DNA of 21,247 bases from UBA6065 sp036565605 (GCA_036565605.1 DATCXV010000014.1:1-21247), one strand, 5' to 3'. Positions 1-7,794 are shown, counted from the first letter of the stretch. The notes: generated by a model from the letters alone, not told the origin. Made by a program: numbers and translations.

Positions 1-1614
1 AGCTGCCGCCGTTTTAGCAGTGTTCGTTGTACGAACGACTACATACTCGCCCCCGGAAAGGCCCGACGAGATTGCAGATGAATCGTCATTCGTTTGTGCC
101 ACAGTCACTTTCACCATCGAAGGCGGCATTGGCGACGATACACCCTGTATTGCCTGCATGCGATTAAAGTTACCTGTAAGCACTTGGACAAACTGTGCGC
201 CACCAACCGATTTGATTGCTGCAGAAGGTACGATGACCGTATCCGAGATAGATGCCATGTGTATGTCCGCAGACACCGTCATTCCAGCTTTCACACGCTC
301 GTCGTTTTGGTCAAATTGAATTTCGACGGAATAGGTCACAACACCCTGAGACACTGTACCGACCAAATCCACCTGCGAAACATGGCCCGGTAGTGACAAT
401 CCATCGATTGCATCAAACGTAAGCATCACCGCATCGCCTTCTTTCACTTTAGCTGCATCGATTTCGTTCAAGGAAATACGGACCTGCTTGCTGGGAGATA
501 TCAATGTCGCGATCGACGTACCGTTCGACGCTTTATCACCCGCTTTGACCGGAACCTTTGCCACCACCGCATCCCACGGTGCACGAATGGTGTGGTCATA
601 CAAATCCTGCTTTGCTTGATCCAAAGCATCTTGTGCTTGAGAAAGAGAAAGCTCGGCAGTCTTAAGTGAGAGATCTGCTGAAGCTGGACTGTCCTGGGCA
701 CTGTCGATTGCTGCGACTGCACCAGCAATGGCATTAATGTCTGAGTTAACCTTATTTACATATCCTGAAAGCGCAGACTTATCAGTCGTGATTTGACCTG
801 GCACGTTCGAAGCATATCGATCACTGATGTAATCGATGGTGTTATATGCACCCGTTAACGCAGAAAGAAGTTCCTTCAAGATCGTGTCGGTCGTCGATAG
901 GAGTGCGGAAATTTCAGTAGGTGCCGATGATGCTGAAATTGTTTGGTACCGAGCATAATTCGCTTCAAAATCATGCTTGGCTGCATCCAAAGAAACTCCA
1001 GCCTGATATTTGTATCCGACCGCCGCAGAACCCGCCGAGTTGTTTATCTGAATATCGGAAAAATATGGCGAATGAGCCGAATCATAAAAAATGTCACTCG
1101 CTCCTGAAAAGATAGCTGGCAAATCGATCGATGTATTGGCAATAGCGGTATAACCCTGCTGATACGCTTTTGACAGATCCGAAGCATCCGAACCCGCGGC
1201 TTGATCTTTTGCCTGCTTCTGAGCGCGACTGTAGGAAAGCTCGGCATTGGAAAGAGAAATTTCAGCATTTGAAACTGCCTTCAAAGCATCCTTGGTATCG
1301 ATAAAGGCTAGCGCTTGGCCTTTTACCACCTTGTCCCCCACTTTGACATTCACAGCAACGATGTCGCCTGAGACGGTTGCTGTCACATCTTCCTGATCAA
1401 CCGCCTCAACCTGACCTGAACCGGAAACAGACGACGTCAAATCTCCCTTGCGGGCCTGAGCCAAGACATATAATGTTTCGCCGGACGCTTTCGATACATG
1501 AACTGCGGCATAACCCCCACCCAAAATTATGAGAACTCCAAAAGCAGAGATCATCTTGTGAGCCAGCATGTATTTCTTTGTCGCCGAGACTGCTTTCAAA
1601 AGAGACATTTTCAT
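1..1614 (-). CDS. HlyD/MacA-family efflux periplasmic adaptor (3' end outside window)
   Basis: The frame is open from ATG at 1614 to the window edge (538 codons), so the C-terminus is missing. One N-terminal membrane segment (about residues 20-38) is followed by the first half of a lipoyl/barrel-sandwich domain (about 50-100; VSGDIVAVNVKVGDKV). Next comes a very long Ala/Ser/Asp-rich alpha-hairpin (about 100-330), then the second lipoyl half (HTIRAPWDAVVAKVPVKAGD) and a beta-barrel region ending near VKAGMTVSADI and VIVPSAAI. That domain order is the membrane-fusion adaptor of ABC/RND-type exporters. The hairpin is longer than in classical MacA. The first Met (MKM) is chosen; the Met two codons later is equally possible, and no Shine-Dalgarno is visible. 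It is the last gene seen of a minus-strand set beginning with an ECF sigma factor at 3115. A MacB-like ABC permease beyond the edge is likely but not seen. Confidence 0.88.
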   Translation of the reverse strand, partial: MKMSLLKAVSATKKYMLAHKMISAFGVLIILGGGYAAVHVSKASGETLYVLAQARKGDLTSSVSGSGQVEAVDQEDVTATVSGDIVAVNVKVGDKVVKGQALAFIDTKDALKAVSNAEISLSNAELSYSRAQKQAKDQAAGSDASDLSKAYQQGYTAIANTSIDLPAIFSGASDIFYDSAHSPYFSDIQINNSAGSAAVGYKYQAGVSLDAAKHDFEANYARYQTISASSAPTEISALLSTTDTILKELLSALTGAYNTIDYISDRYASNVPGQITTDKSALSGYVNKVNSDINAIAGAVAAIDSAQDSPASADLSLKTAELSLSQAQDALDQAKQDLYDHTIRAPWDAVVAKVPVKAGDKASNGTSIATLISPSKQVRISLNEIDAAKVKEGDAVMLTFDAIDGLSLPGHVSQVDLVGTVSQGVVTYSVEIQFDQNDERVKAGMTVSADIHMASISDTVIVPSAAIKSVGGAQFVQVLTGNFNRMQAIQGVSSPMPPSMVKVTVAQTNDDSSAISSGLSGGEYVVVRTTNTAKTAAA

Positions 1615-1635
1615 CGATGTTGAATGTAATAATGA

Positions 1636-2139
1636 TTAGCGACTGGTGGTCGTTGCCGGCGGGGGCGCCAGACGGATAAAGCGCGCTTCGATCCTGCCCT
1701 GTCCATCAGGATCACCCAAGACCACAGCAAAATCGTCAGGACGAATGTCGGTCGCTTGGACACTTCCACGAAAGCGACGCAAAGCCGTTGAAGACGAAAT
1801 AACGACTGTCTTTTCGCTCTGATCAGGTACAGCGACTGTAAATGTTGGCAAAGAAACCATCACTATCCTGCCTGCCACGCCGTGCGCTGCAGAAAAATCG
1901 TCACGAATGATCATTCGTGGACCCTGAGCACGACCCTCGAAAGCACGATAAAACATATCGCCACCACGGAAAGCAAACGATGCTTTATGGAAACCAACAG
2001 CCATTCCGGCACGAAATACAAAAAGCAATACGAGCATTCCGATCGCCACGCTTGCCGCGACACGAACCTTCCTTTCTCCCCACACGGATCTTGCTGCTTC
2101 AACGATTTTTTTATTCTCTTCGCTCATATTACGGCTCAT
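1636..2139 (-). CDS. single-pass membrane protein with small extracytoplasmic beta domain
   Basis: 167 aa. A charged cytoplasmic N-terminus is followed by one membrane segment at about residues 29-48 and an extracytoplasmic part with alternating hydrophobic strands. The stretch DDFAVVLGDPDGQGRIEARF resembles the OB-like repeats of DUF5666-type proteins, but this is only a resemblance. The tail is Pro/Thr-rich. Its ATG lies one base after the stop of the upstream gene (2141), and the adaptor gene starts 21 nt downstream, so the four genes from 3115 to 1 read as one operon with translational coupling. A second Met four residues in (MSEENKK) could be the true start. Function not recognised; position suggests a role with the efflux adaptor or in envelope sensing. 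Confidence 0.75.
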   Translation of the reverse strand: MSRNMSEENKKIVEAARSVWGERKVRVAASVAIGMLVLLFVFRAGMAVGFHKASFAFRGGDMFYRAFEGRAQGPRMIIRDDFSAAHGVAGRIVMVSLPTFTVAVPDQSEKTVVISSSTALRRFRGSVQATDIRPDDFAVVLGDPDGQGRIEARFIRLAPPPATTTSR

Positions 2140-2140
2140 G

Positions 2141-2527
2141 TTATGGATTGGTTAGTAAGAATGCTTGCCGCATCAATCGAGGTACTGACCACAGCGACAC
2201 ACACAAGGCCGAGATTGTCGCCATAGCCGCAGCTATCGGCAACGATTCAAGGACGACATACAAAAGCTCTTTCAAATAGGCAAAGACGCCAACACCCTCA
2301 GAAAAGATGAGTGAAAGATACGATCCAATACCAGATGCAGAAAGCGCTGAACCCAAGTAGACGATCGAAAAAATGAGCGACACAAATGATGCGGCCGAAA
2401 GCGCAGAGAAGCCAACAAGGCGGCGCATAGATGAAACATAGCGCGCCTTGTTCAAACGAGCATGTACCCGTGAAGAAAGCTCATCGGGAATTTCTATGGC
2501 AGCAAGGTTTTTGAATGGCTTTTCCAT
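2141..2527 (-). CDS. small membrane protein paired with ECF sigma factor (putative anti-sigma)
   Basis: 128 aa. A hydrophilic N-terminal stretch of about 35 residues containing IPDELSSRVHARL is followed by two or three membrane segments (about 38-62, 72-95 and 98-118). It starts 15 nt after the end of the ECF sigma gene, and the sigma stop region supplies a purine-rich stretch upstream. Size, topology and position match the partner of the second sigma factor at 10109-10453: in both, 13 residues precede a Pro followed by a short amphipathic helix with an RV or KV step, then membrane helices. No HxxxCxxC zinc anti-sigma motif is present. Anti-sigma function is inferred from the neighbourhood only. 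Confidence 0.72.
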   Translation of the reverse strand: MEKPFKNLAAIEIPDELSSRVHARLNKARYVSSMRRLVGFSALSAASFVSLIFSIVYLGSALSASGIGSYLSLIFSEGVGVFAYLKELLYVVLESLPIAAAMATISALCVSLWSVPRLMRQAFLLTNP

Positions 2528-2542
2528 ATGTGCAGGTATACG

Positions 2543-3115
2543 TTACCTTTCCTTCTTTTGGTGCATGATTTCTTTAAGACGTGCAAGTGCTCTGCGGTAA
2601 CGACTCTTAACAGTATTCAGAGACTCGCCGGAGGCAGAAGCAATTTCCTGAAATGTCAGATCTTCAACATCATGGAGTAACACTACCGCCCTCATGGCAG
2701 TTGAAAGTTTTTGAAGTGCTTTCATCGCTGTTTCTGTATCAATATTCGTATCAAGTATCTCTTCAATTCCCGACGTATCATCAGCAAGACCATCACTAAA
2801 GTCATCGTCATCTGAAAGTGAAGAAAAAGTTCGATCTTTGCGCTTGCGCATCAAATCGATAGTGGCATTACGAGCAATCTGAAAAAGCCACGGCCGAAAA
2901 GGTCTTTCCGTATCGTATGAATTGATCGCTTTCCAAGCCTTCACGAACGCTTCTTGTGTGGCATCTTCGGAGAGTTCACGATCACCCGATAGACGAAATA
3001 TAAAGGCGTAGACGCGATTGGTGTAGCGGTCCACCAGCGTTTCAAACGCAAGCTCGCTGCCGGACTGGAAGTCGGCAGCGAGCAATTCATCGGTCTGTTT
3101 CGGACCTTGGTTCAT
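2543..3115 (-). CDS. ECF-type RNA polymerase sigma-70 factor (module 1)
   Basis: 190 aa, normal for the ECF group. Region 2 spans about residues 25-95 (FRLSGDRELSEDATQEAFVK, then FRPWLFQIARNATIDLMRKR), followed by an acidic Ser/Asp-rich linker (about 98-128). Region 4 spans about 130-185 (VVLLHDVEDLTFQEIA and LNTVKSRYRRALARLKE, a helix-turn-helix for the -35 element). Regions 1.1 and 3 are absent, as expected for this group. It directs RNA polymerase to a dedicated promoter set, probably in response to a signal relayed by the membrane protein encoded next. A TACAAT box ends 6 nt before the ATG, suggesting a leaderless transcript. It heads the operon leading to the efflux adaptor. Confidence 0.93.
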   Translation of the reverse strand: MNQGPKQTDELLAADFQSGSELAFETLVDRYTNRVYAFIFRLSGDRELSEDATQEAFVKAWKAINSYDTERPFRPWLFQIARNATIDLMRKRKDRTFSSLSDDDDFSDGLADDTSGIEEILDTNIDTETAMKALQKLSTAMRAVVLLHDVEDLTFQEIASASGESLNTVKSRYRRALARLKEIMHQKKER

Positions 3116-3121
3116 GCGCGC

Positions 3122-3127
3122 ATTGTA
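3122..3127 (-). promoter_or_regulatory. -10 box TACAAT of ECF sigma gene 1
   Basis: TACAAT on the minus strand (5/6 to TATAAT), 6 nt before the ATG at 3115. Transcription would begin at or next to the start codon. No good -35 is visible. Confidence 0.4.
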
Positions 3128-3162
3128 CGCAAATGCACGCAGAAACTGAAGCGAGCAGAATT

Positions 3163-3789
3163 TTAGTACCCCACTTCGATATCTTCCAACGATGACGCGG
3201 TAACACCTGCTTCGTAATGAGCTTTCATAACTGAACGAACAGCGTTTACCAAACGAGCCTGGAGGTTGGACGAAAATTCACCAGAACCAGAGGCACGAAC
3301 AATAGTACCTGCTGTCGCCTCGATATCTGCCTTGATAGCATCTTCGTTTTTACCCGTCGTAAGTACATCGTACCAAGGACGATCGATCTCGACCGTACCG
3401 TCGGCATAAATCGTTGCGCGAGTACGGACCGCAACTGGAATGAAGCCTAGAAATTCGCCATGTTCTTTATACCAGACCGATACCTTGTCGGCCGATGCTT
3501 CGACTTTCGAAACATTCTCGTCGTCTTTGACCACAGCACGTGCATACGCATCAAGATCTGCGGTTGTTGAAACAGAGCCAGGTTCGACGACCATTCCAAC
3601 ATTGTCTTGAATATCGGAACGACCAACCGTGACCGTCTCTAATTCACCCACAATACCCGACGACGATCCGGTCGACGTCGTCGCTTTTGCGTTCAGATCA
3701 AGAGTTGCATCCAATGTTGCCGCAGATGCAGCTCCGGCCGATATGGTGAAAGCAATCGCCGTAAGAATACCAGCTTGTAAGAATTTCAT
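3163..3789 (-). CDS. secreted protein of unknown function
   Basis: 208 aa with a clear Sec signal peptide: a basic start, a hydrophobic core at about residues 5-20, and a signal peptidase I type site near ASA-ATL (about residue 23). The mature part is hydrophilic and Ala/Asp/Thr-rich, with a mixed alpha/beta pattern. It contains FLGFIPVAVRTRATIYADGT around residues 115-135 and ends in EDIEVGY. No catalytic motif or named domain is recognised. It lies between the CapA-like gene and the ECF sigma gene. An imperfect inverted repeat (3792-3843) sits immediately before the ATG, and no Shine-Dalgarno is seen. It may be an exported or cell-surface protein; how it relates to the sigma operon is unknown. 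Confidence 0.75.
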   Translation of the reverse strand: MKFLQAGILTAIAFTISAGAASAATLDATLDLNAKATTSTGSSSGIVGELETVTVGRSDIQDNVGMVVEPGSVSTTADLDAYARAVVKDDENVSKVEASADKVSVWYKEHGEFLGFIPVAVRTRATIYADGTVEIDRPWYDVLTTGKNEDAIKADIEATAGTIVRASGSGEFSSNLQARLVNAVRSVMKAHYEAGVTASSLEDIEVGY

Positions 3790-3791
3790 AG

Positions 3792-3843
3792 AAAAGCGTT
3801 AGTGTGTGACTAATCCCGTCACAATCGCTACGCCAGCGCTTTT
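3792..3843. promoter_or_regulatory. nested inverted repeat between capA-like gene and secreted-protein gene
   Basis: Outer arms AAAAGCG (3792-3798) and CGCTTTT (3837-3843) enclose a second pair, TGTGAC (3805-3810) and GTCACA (3818-3823), separated by 7 nt. On the minus strand the structure ends in CGCTTTTCT directly before the next ATG. It could be the terminator of the ftsX-capA transcript, a leader hairpin of the secreted-protein gene, or an operator at its centre. Confidence 0.5.
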
Positions 3844-3856
3844 CCTAAAGTTTCAG

Positions 3857-4789
3857 TTATTCGGCGAGACACGTCGTGCCATCCTTACGAATATCAAAAT
3901 GAACCTCATGTATTTCCGAAATGCCATCCTTCAAACGCACTTCAATGCCCAAGCCTGTTCGCACTTCCGGCTGCCAGTATTGGTCAAATATGAAATTTCC
4001 CAATGAATAATAAATTGATTTTCCTTGATAAATCTCACTTTCTTGAACAACGTGTGGATGAGCCCCAACAACAAGATCTGCTCCCGCATCGATAAAACGA
4101 TGAGCCAATGACTTCTGATATTCCGTGGTCGGTACATATTCATCGCCCCAGTGTGCAAAGACCACTACGAAATCACTATCACGCTTGGCCTGCCAAATTG
4201 CCTGGACTGTTTTTTCAGGATCGCTTCCACCCAAAAATTGATTAAACGAAACCAGTGCAACCCGTGCCGAACCAACCGTTGTCGTGGCAAATAACGCACC
4301 ATCTGGAGCACCGAAACTTACAATTTTCTTTTCGGCAAGCGCTGCGCGTGTCGAAAGCGATCCTACCCTTCCAAAATCCCAGATATGGTTGTTGCCCAAC
4401 GAGACAGCAGATATGCCCGCGCGCGAAAGCGCGCGGGCGACTTCTGGCGAAAACGTGAACGTCGTATTGTTCGCCTGGCCCGGCTTAGTACCTTGGGAAA
4501 GCGAAGTGTTCTTGGTAATCGGTCCTTCCAGATTTCCAATGACCGCATCAAAATCTTTGAAATATCCGGACACACACGAGAACATATAGTCGTATCCTTT
4601 TTTCTCGGCAATGGTACGGATCGTACGATCAAACATTATGTCGCCCACAAACAAAATCTTTGCGTGCGAGGCTCTTAACTTCTTCCCGACTCCACTTGTC
4701 GCCACAATCGCCACAACGATCAATACAACGATCGCAACGATGATCCAGTGTTTTTTCTTGGCCTTATGTTTACGTCGCTTCATGGCCAT
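3857..4789 (-). CDS. CapA-like metallophosphatase-fold protein, membrane-anchored
   Basis: 310 aa. A very basic N-terminus and one membrane anchor (about residues 14-31) precede a PGA_cap/CapA metallophosphatase domain. Family motifs in order: VGDIMFDR (48-55), GNLEGP (85-90), LGNNH (131-135), FAHWGDEY (211-218), GAHPHVVQ (242-249) and YSLGNFIFDQ (261-270). The metal-binding Asp, Asn and His residues expected from these motifs are present. CapA proteins are linked to poly-gamma-glutamate or other surface-polymer assembly; no other capsule gene lies nearby, so the substrate is open. The ATG is 12 nt after the ftsX stop and has one of the few clear Shine-Dalgarno sequences in the window (AGGTGA), so it is probably co-transcribed with ftsX. 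Confidence 0.9.
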   Translation of the reverse strand: MAMKRRKHKAKKKHWIIVAIVVLIVVAIVATSGVGKKLRASHAKILFVGDIMFDRTIRTIAEKKGYDYMFSCVSGYFKDFDAVIGNLEGPITKNTSLSQGTKPGQANNTTFTFSPEVARALSRAGISAVSLGNNHIWDFGRVGSLSTRAALAEKKIVSFGAPDGALFATTTVGSARVALVSFNQFLGGSDPEKTVQAIWQAKRDSDFVVVFAHWGDEYVPTTEYQKSLAHRFIDAGADLVVGAHPHVVQESEIYQGKSIYYSLGNFIFDQYWQPEVRTGLGIEVRLKDGISEIHEVHFDIRKDGTTCLAE

Positions 4790-4801
4790 TTGTCACCTGC
4801 T

Positions 4802-5719
4802 TTAAATACGCAGATATTTACGAACCGCCAAATAACTTGAGAGAGCGCCCAAAACGATACCTGTGCCTAATATAAGACCGATAATCGAAAGAATATTATG
4901 GCTGTAATACGAGAACAAGCTGAAGCCCCCGAAGAACGTACCTGTAATACGCGACACCCAGTACGTGGCCGGATAAAACATAAGAAGCGTGATGATCGCT
5001 GAAACCACGCCGTACATAATGCCGGAAACGATAAACGGACCGCGCACGAAACGATTTGATGCACCAACGAGCCTCATGACCGAAATCTCTTCACGCGCGA
5101 TATAGATCGCCAGGCGAATAGTGTTAAAGATAATGAGGATCGAAATCACCACCAACACAACCGTGACACCCAAAGCGATCGTCGTGCCACCATCGATAAT
5201 GCGGGTCAGCGCATCAATCGCCGCCTTGTTCTGATAATAATTGATCTTGTCGATAAAAGTGCCCGGTTCGCCCGCCTGTGAATCAAGGAATTTTGCGATA
5301 CCCGCATACTGCGATGTCTCCTTAGCTTTGATATTCAAAATAGCCCCCAACGGATTGTCACCTAGTTCATCCAAAGCCTGCAGCGTCACTTCGTCATCCG
5401 CATGCTTCTCGCGGAAGTTTTCCAAAGCCTGGTCGCGCGATACGTATTCAACATTCGCCACTTCTGGCAAAGCTTCAACTTTCTTCTGCAAAGCCAAAAT
5501 GTCCCCTTCTTCAGCGGTTGGTACAAAATAGACGTTCACGTCAACCTTATTCTTGATCTCGTTCAAAGAAGACTGTAAAAGCGCCCCGGCAAATACGATA
5601 CCGCCAAAGGTAAAGAGGGTCACCGTCATAATAAGGACCGACGAAAGCGAGACAAACCCATTACGCCAGAAGGAAACAAAGCCCGAGCGGAAAATACGTT
5701 TGGTAGTAGTCCAGAACAT
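4802..5719 (-). CDS. ftsX: cell division protein FtsX
   Basis: 305 aa from the chosen start. The N-terminal tail (MFWTTTKRIFRSGF) is followed by TM1 (about 24-50), an extracytoplasmic domain (about 55-165; DVNVYFVPTAEEG onwards) and three further membrane segments in the C-terminal half (about 180-205, 230-255, 275-300). The conserved cytoplasmic stretch REEISVMRLVGASNRFVRGP is present. FtsX is the membrane subunit of the FtsEX complex, which controls cell-wall hydrolysis at division. An in-frame ATG at 5743 would add 8 residues, but an extended -10 box (TGCTATAAT) overlaps that stretch and ends 7 nt before the ATG at 5719, which favours the shorter, leaderless form. ftsE lies on the far side of an opposite-strand gene, so ftsX needs its own promoter. 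Confidence 0.93.
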   Translation of the reverse strand: MFWTTTKRIFRSGFVSFWRNGFVSLSSVLIMTVTLFTFGGIVFAGALLQSSLNEIKNKVDVNVYFVPTAEEGDILALQKKVEALPEVANVEYVSRDQALENFREKHADDEVTLQALDELGDNPLGAILNIKAKETSQYAGIAKFLDSQAGEPGTFIDKINYYQNKAAIDALTRIIDGGTTIALGVTVVLVVISILIIFNTIRLAIYIAREEISVMRLVGASNRFVRGPFIVSGIMYGVVSAIITLLMFYPATYWVSRITGTFFGGFSLFSYYSHNILSIIGLILGTGIVLGALSSYLAVRKYLRI

Positions 5720-5726
5720 GTGTCGC

Positions 5727-5735
5727 ATTATAGCA
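5727..5735 (-). promoter_or_regulatory. extended -10 promoter of ftsX
   Basis: TGC-TATAAT on the minus strand, with TATAAT at 5727-5732. Exactly 7 nt separate it from the ATG at 5719, so the transcript should start at the start codon. No -35 is recognisable, which is acceptable for an extended -10. Confidence 0.55.
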
Positions 5736-5743
5736 TTGTTCAT

Positions 5744-5753
5744 CGCACGTGCG
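5744..5753. promoter_or_regulatory. perfect 10-bp palindrome in divergent intergenic region
   Basis: CGCACGTGCG is its own reverse complement. It lies just upstream of the ftsX -10 box and 35 nt before the divergent VOC gene, so it could be a shared operator. Function is not shown by the sequence. Confidence 0.3.
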
Positions 5754-5788
5754 TATTAGAGACGATTATCAATCTAACGTAACTCTTT

Positions 5789-6211
5789 ATGACACGACTT
5801 AACCCCTATCTTCGGTTCAATGACGGAAAATGCAAAGAAGCGATGAATTTCTACAAAGCGATTTTCGGTGGAACAGTTGAAATGATGACCATCGGTGAAA
5901 GTCCAATGGCACAGGAAATGCCTGCCGAAAAGCGGAATTTCATCATGCATTCAACACTTACAAGCGGCGATCTGAAATTTTTTGGCTCAGATATGATGCG
6001 TGATGTCGCTCTTGTCGGCGACAATGTAAGCATGGCTCTTGAATGCACAAGTGAAGAAGAGCTCAATGACCTTTTCGCAAAGCTTTCCAAGGGCGGAGAT
6101 GTTTTTATGAAGCCAGAGGAAGCTTTCTGGGGTGGAGTCTATGCCATGGTCACCGACAAATACGGTATTGAATGGGCACTGAACTTCCAAAAGAGACCGA
6201 TGACGGATTAA
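5789..6211 (+). CDS. VOC-superfamily (PhnB-like) protein
   Basis: 140 aa, the usual length for PhnB/YjdN-type proteins of the glyoxalase/bleomycin-resistance fold. The N-terminus LNPYLRFNDGKCKEAMNFYK followed by FGGTVEM matches the family signature, and the C-terminus has the second beta-alpha-beta-beta-beta unit (WGGVYAMVTDKYGIEWALNF). Members bind small molecules or metals, but the substrate cannot be read from sequence. It is the only plus-strand gene between ftsX and ftsE, and its stop overlaps the ftsE stop by 4 bp in convergent orientation. No Shine-Dalgarno precedes the ATG. Its place inside the usual ftsE-ftsX pair suggests an insertion of this gene. Confidence 0.88.
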   Translation: MTRLNPYLRFNDGKCKEAMNFYKAIFGGTVEMMTIGESPMAQEMPAEKRNFIMHSTLTSGDLKFFGSDMMRDVALVGDNVSMALECTSEEELNDLFAKLSKGGDVFMKPEEAFWGGVYAMVTDKYGIEWALNFQKRPMTD

Positions 6212-6888
6212 ATCGCGTACTTACCGTCTTTGTCGTCGCGAACAACCCTGCCCTTTTCCATAGTGATGACACGGCCGCCGATCGATTCAATGACTCCCTT
6301 ATTGTGAGTAGTCAAAATAACAGTGGTACCCAAATCATTCACCTTCTTCAAAATCTGCACGATGTCGTAGGTGTTAACTGGGTCAAGATTTCCTGTCGGT
6401 TCATCAGCAATAATAAGATCCGGCTGATTGACGATGGCACGAGCAATAGCGACGCGCTGCTTTTCGCCGCCGGAAAGTTCGTGCGGGAAGTTCCAGATCT
6501 TTTTGCCCAAATCGACAAGCTCAAGCACATGTGGCACATCCGATGCGATCTCTTCGTCGCTGCGGCCAGCAGCCTCCATAGCGAACGCAATGTTTTCAAA
6601 AACCGTTTTGTTGGGAATAAGACGGAAATCCTGGAAGACCGTGCCAATGCGACGACGATATGCCGGCATATGCGTACGCTTCAATTTATGAATGTTCGTC
6701 GATTCAAACAAAACCGAACCACGAGTTGGCCTTTCTTCGGCCAGGATCATTTTGATAAGAGTAGTCTTGCCTGCACCCGAGTGACCGACAACCGAAACGA
6801 ATTCGTTAGGCTTGATAGAAAGCGTAACATCGTCGAGAGCGACCGTGTCGTCCGAATAGACTTTGGTGACTTTGTCGAAATAAATCAT
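6208..6888 (-). CDS. ftsE: cell division ATP-binding protein FtsE
   Basis: 226 aa, normal length. It is an ABC ATPase with Walker A GHSGAGKT (35-42), Q-loop region VFQDFRLIP, signature LSGGEKQR (138-145), Walker B LIIADEP (158-164), D-loop GNLDP and switch histidine in LTTHN. FtsE is the cytoplasmic ATPase of FtsEX, which couples the divisome to peptidoglycan hydrolases. It follows prfB by 29 nt, the common prfB-ftsE order. The gap contains an extended -10-like TGC-TAAAAT, so an internal promoter is possible. ftsX does not follow directly but lies beyond an opposite-strand gene. Confidence 0.95.
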   Translation of the reverse strand: MIYFDKVTKVYSDDTVALDDVTLSIKPNEFVSVVGHSGAGKTTLIKMILAEERPTRGSVLFESTNIHKLKRTHMPAYRRRIGTVFQDFRLIPNKTVFENIAFAMEAAGRSDEEIASDVPHVLELVDLGKKIWNFPHELSGGEKQRVAIARAIVNQPDLIIADEPTGNLDPVNTYDIVQILKKVNDLGTTVILTTHNKGVIESIGGRVITMEKGRVVRDDKDGKYAI

Positions 6889-6897
6889 GCGAGAACT

Positions 6898-6906
6898 ATT
6901 TTAGCA
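6898..6906 (-). promoter_or_regulatory. possible extended -10 upstream of ftsE
   Basis: TGC-TAAAAT on the minus strand, 9 nt before the ftsE ATG, within the 29-nt prfB-ftsE gap. It could give a nearly leaderless ftsE transcript in addition to read-through from prfB. Confidence 0.3.
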
Positions 6907-6917
6907 TACCAAAACAC

Positions 6918-7787
6918 CTACAGGTCCCGCTCAGCTTCCAAAAAGAGCTCAATACCGCCCGAAAGTACCGCATCCACATTCGAGGTTTCAGCTCCAGTAC
7001 GGTGATCTTTGACCATCTTGTACGGGTGCAACACATACGACCGAATCTGATTGCCCCATTCGATATCGGTCGTCTTCGAAACATACATTCCTTTCTCTTT
7101 GGCCTTGCGTTCCTCTTCGCGCAGCTTATAGATCTTGGCCTTCAAGATATCCATAGCAATTTCCCTGTTCTGCGCCTGCGAGCGTTCTGTATCAACGTGT
7201 ACCGCGATCTTTGTCGGTAGATGAACCAGACGCACGGCCGTCTCGCGTTTGTTTACATTCTGACCACCGGGACCAGAAGAACGCGCAAATTCTACTTTCA
7301 ATTCTTCCGGCGGTATCGGAATGTTTTCTGCCTTCTCGAACTTCGGGATCACCTCTACTAATGAAAACGAGGTGTGTCTCTGCTGCTTCGAACTTGTTGG
7401 CGAAATGCGCACCAGGCGATGGACGCCGGATTCATTCTTCAGTGTACCGTATGCACCCTTTCCTGAAATCTCGATAGTGACATTCCTGTATCCACCGTGA
7501 TCGTTCTGGTGCTGATGGAGAAAAGAAACACCCCAGCCGCGCTGATCACAGAACTTCATATACATTTCCAAGAGCATGCGCGAGAAGTCCTCGGCGTCAT
7601 CACCGCCTGCACCCGAAAAAATGGTCATAATGGCGTTACCACGTTCATATTTCTCGGCTTCAGCTGCCTCGGCCTTAAGTGCATTTAATTCGCGCAAGAC
7701 CGTTTGCGCACGGTCTTTATCATCCCAAAAGGACGCTTCGGCCATCTGAGCTTCGATTTCTTCTATGCGCTTGCGTGGGTCTGCCAT
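6918..7787 (-). CDS. prfB: peptide chain release factor 2, short form with SPT motif
   Basis: 289 aa, against about 365 in E. coli; most of the N-terminal domain 1 is missing. The core is intact: codon-recognition domain (about 50-165), the catalytic GGQ at 174-176 within SSGPGGQNVNKRE, and the C-terminal NQIRSYVLHPYKMVKDHRTG. RF2 releases the peptide at UGA and UAA. The recognition tripeptide, normally SPF, reads SPT here (129-131, RISPTSSKQQRHTSF). There is no in-frame stop or frameshift signal, so the autoregulatory +1 frameshift of many RF2 genes appears absent. TATACT ends 7 nt before the ATG, which fixes the short start and suggests a leaderless mRNA. RF1 is unlikely because the motif is not PxT and the prfB-ftsE linkage is typical. 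Confidence 0.9.
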   Translation of the reverse strand: MADPRKRIEEIEAQMAEASFWDDKDRAQTVLRELNALKAEAAEAEKYERGNAIMTIFSGAGGDDAEDFSRMLLEMYMKFCDQRGWGVSFLHQHQNDHGGYRNVTIEISGKGAYGTLKNESGVHRLVRISPTSSKQQRHTSFSLVEVIPKFEKAENIPIPPEELKVEFARSSGPGGQNVNKRETAVRLVHLPTKIAVHVDTERSQAQNREIAMDILKAKIYKLREEERKAKEKGMYVSKTTDIEWGNQIRSYVLHPYKMVKDHRTGAETSNVDAVLSGGIELFLEAERDL

Positions 7788-7794
7788 GGAAGTG

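Noticed and set aside
6172..7005. Plus-strand 277-codon frame opposite ftsE and prfB
   Set aside because: Antisense to two firmly identified genes; composition is that of a shadow frame.
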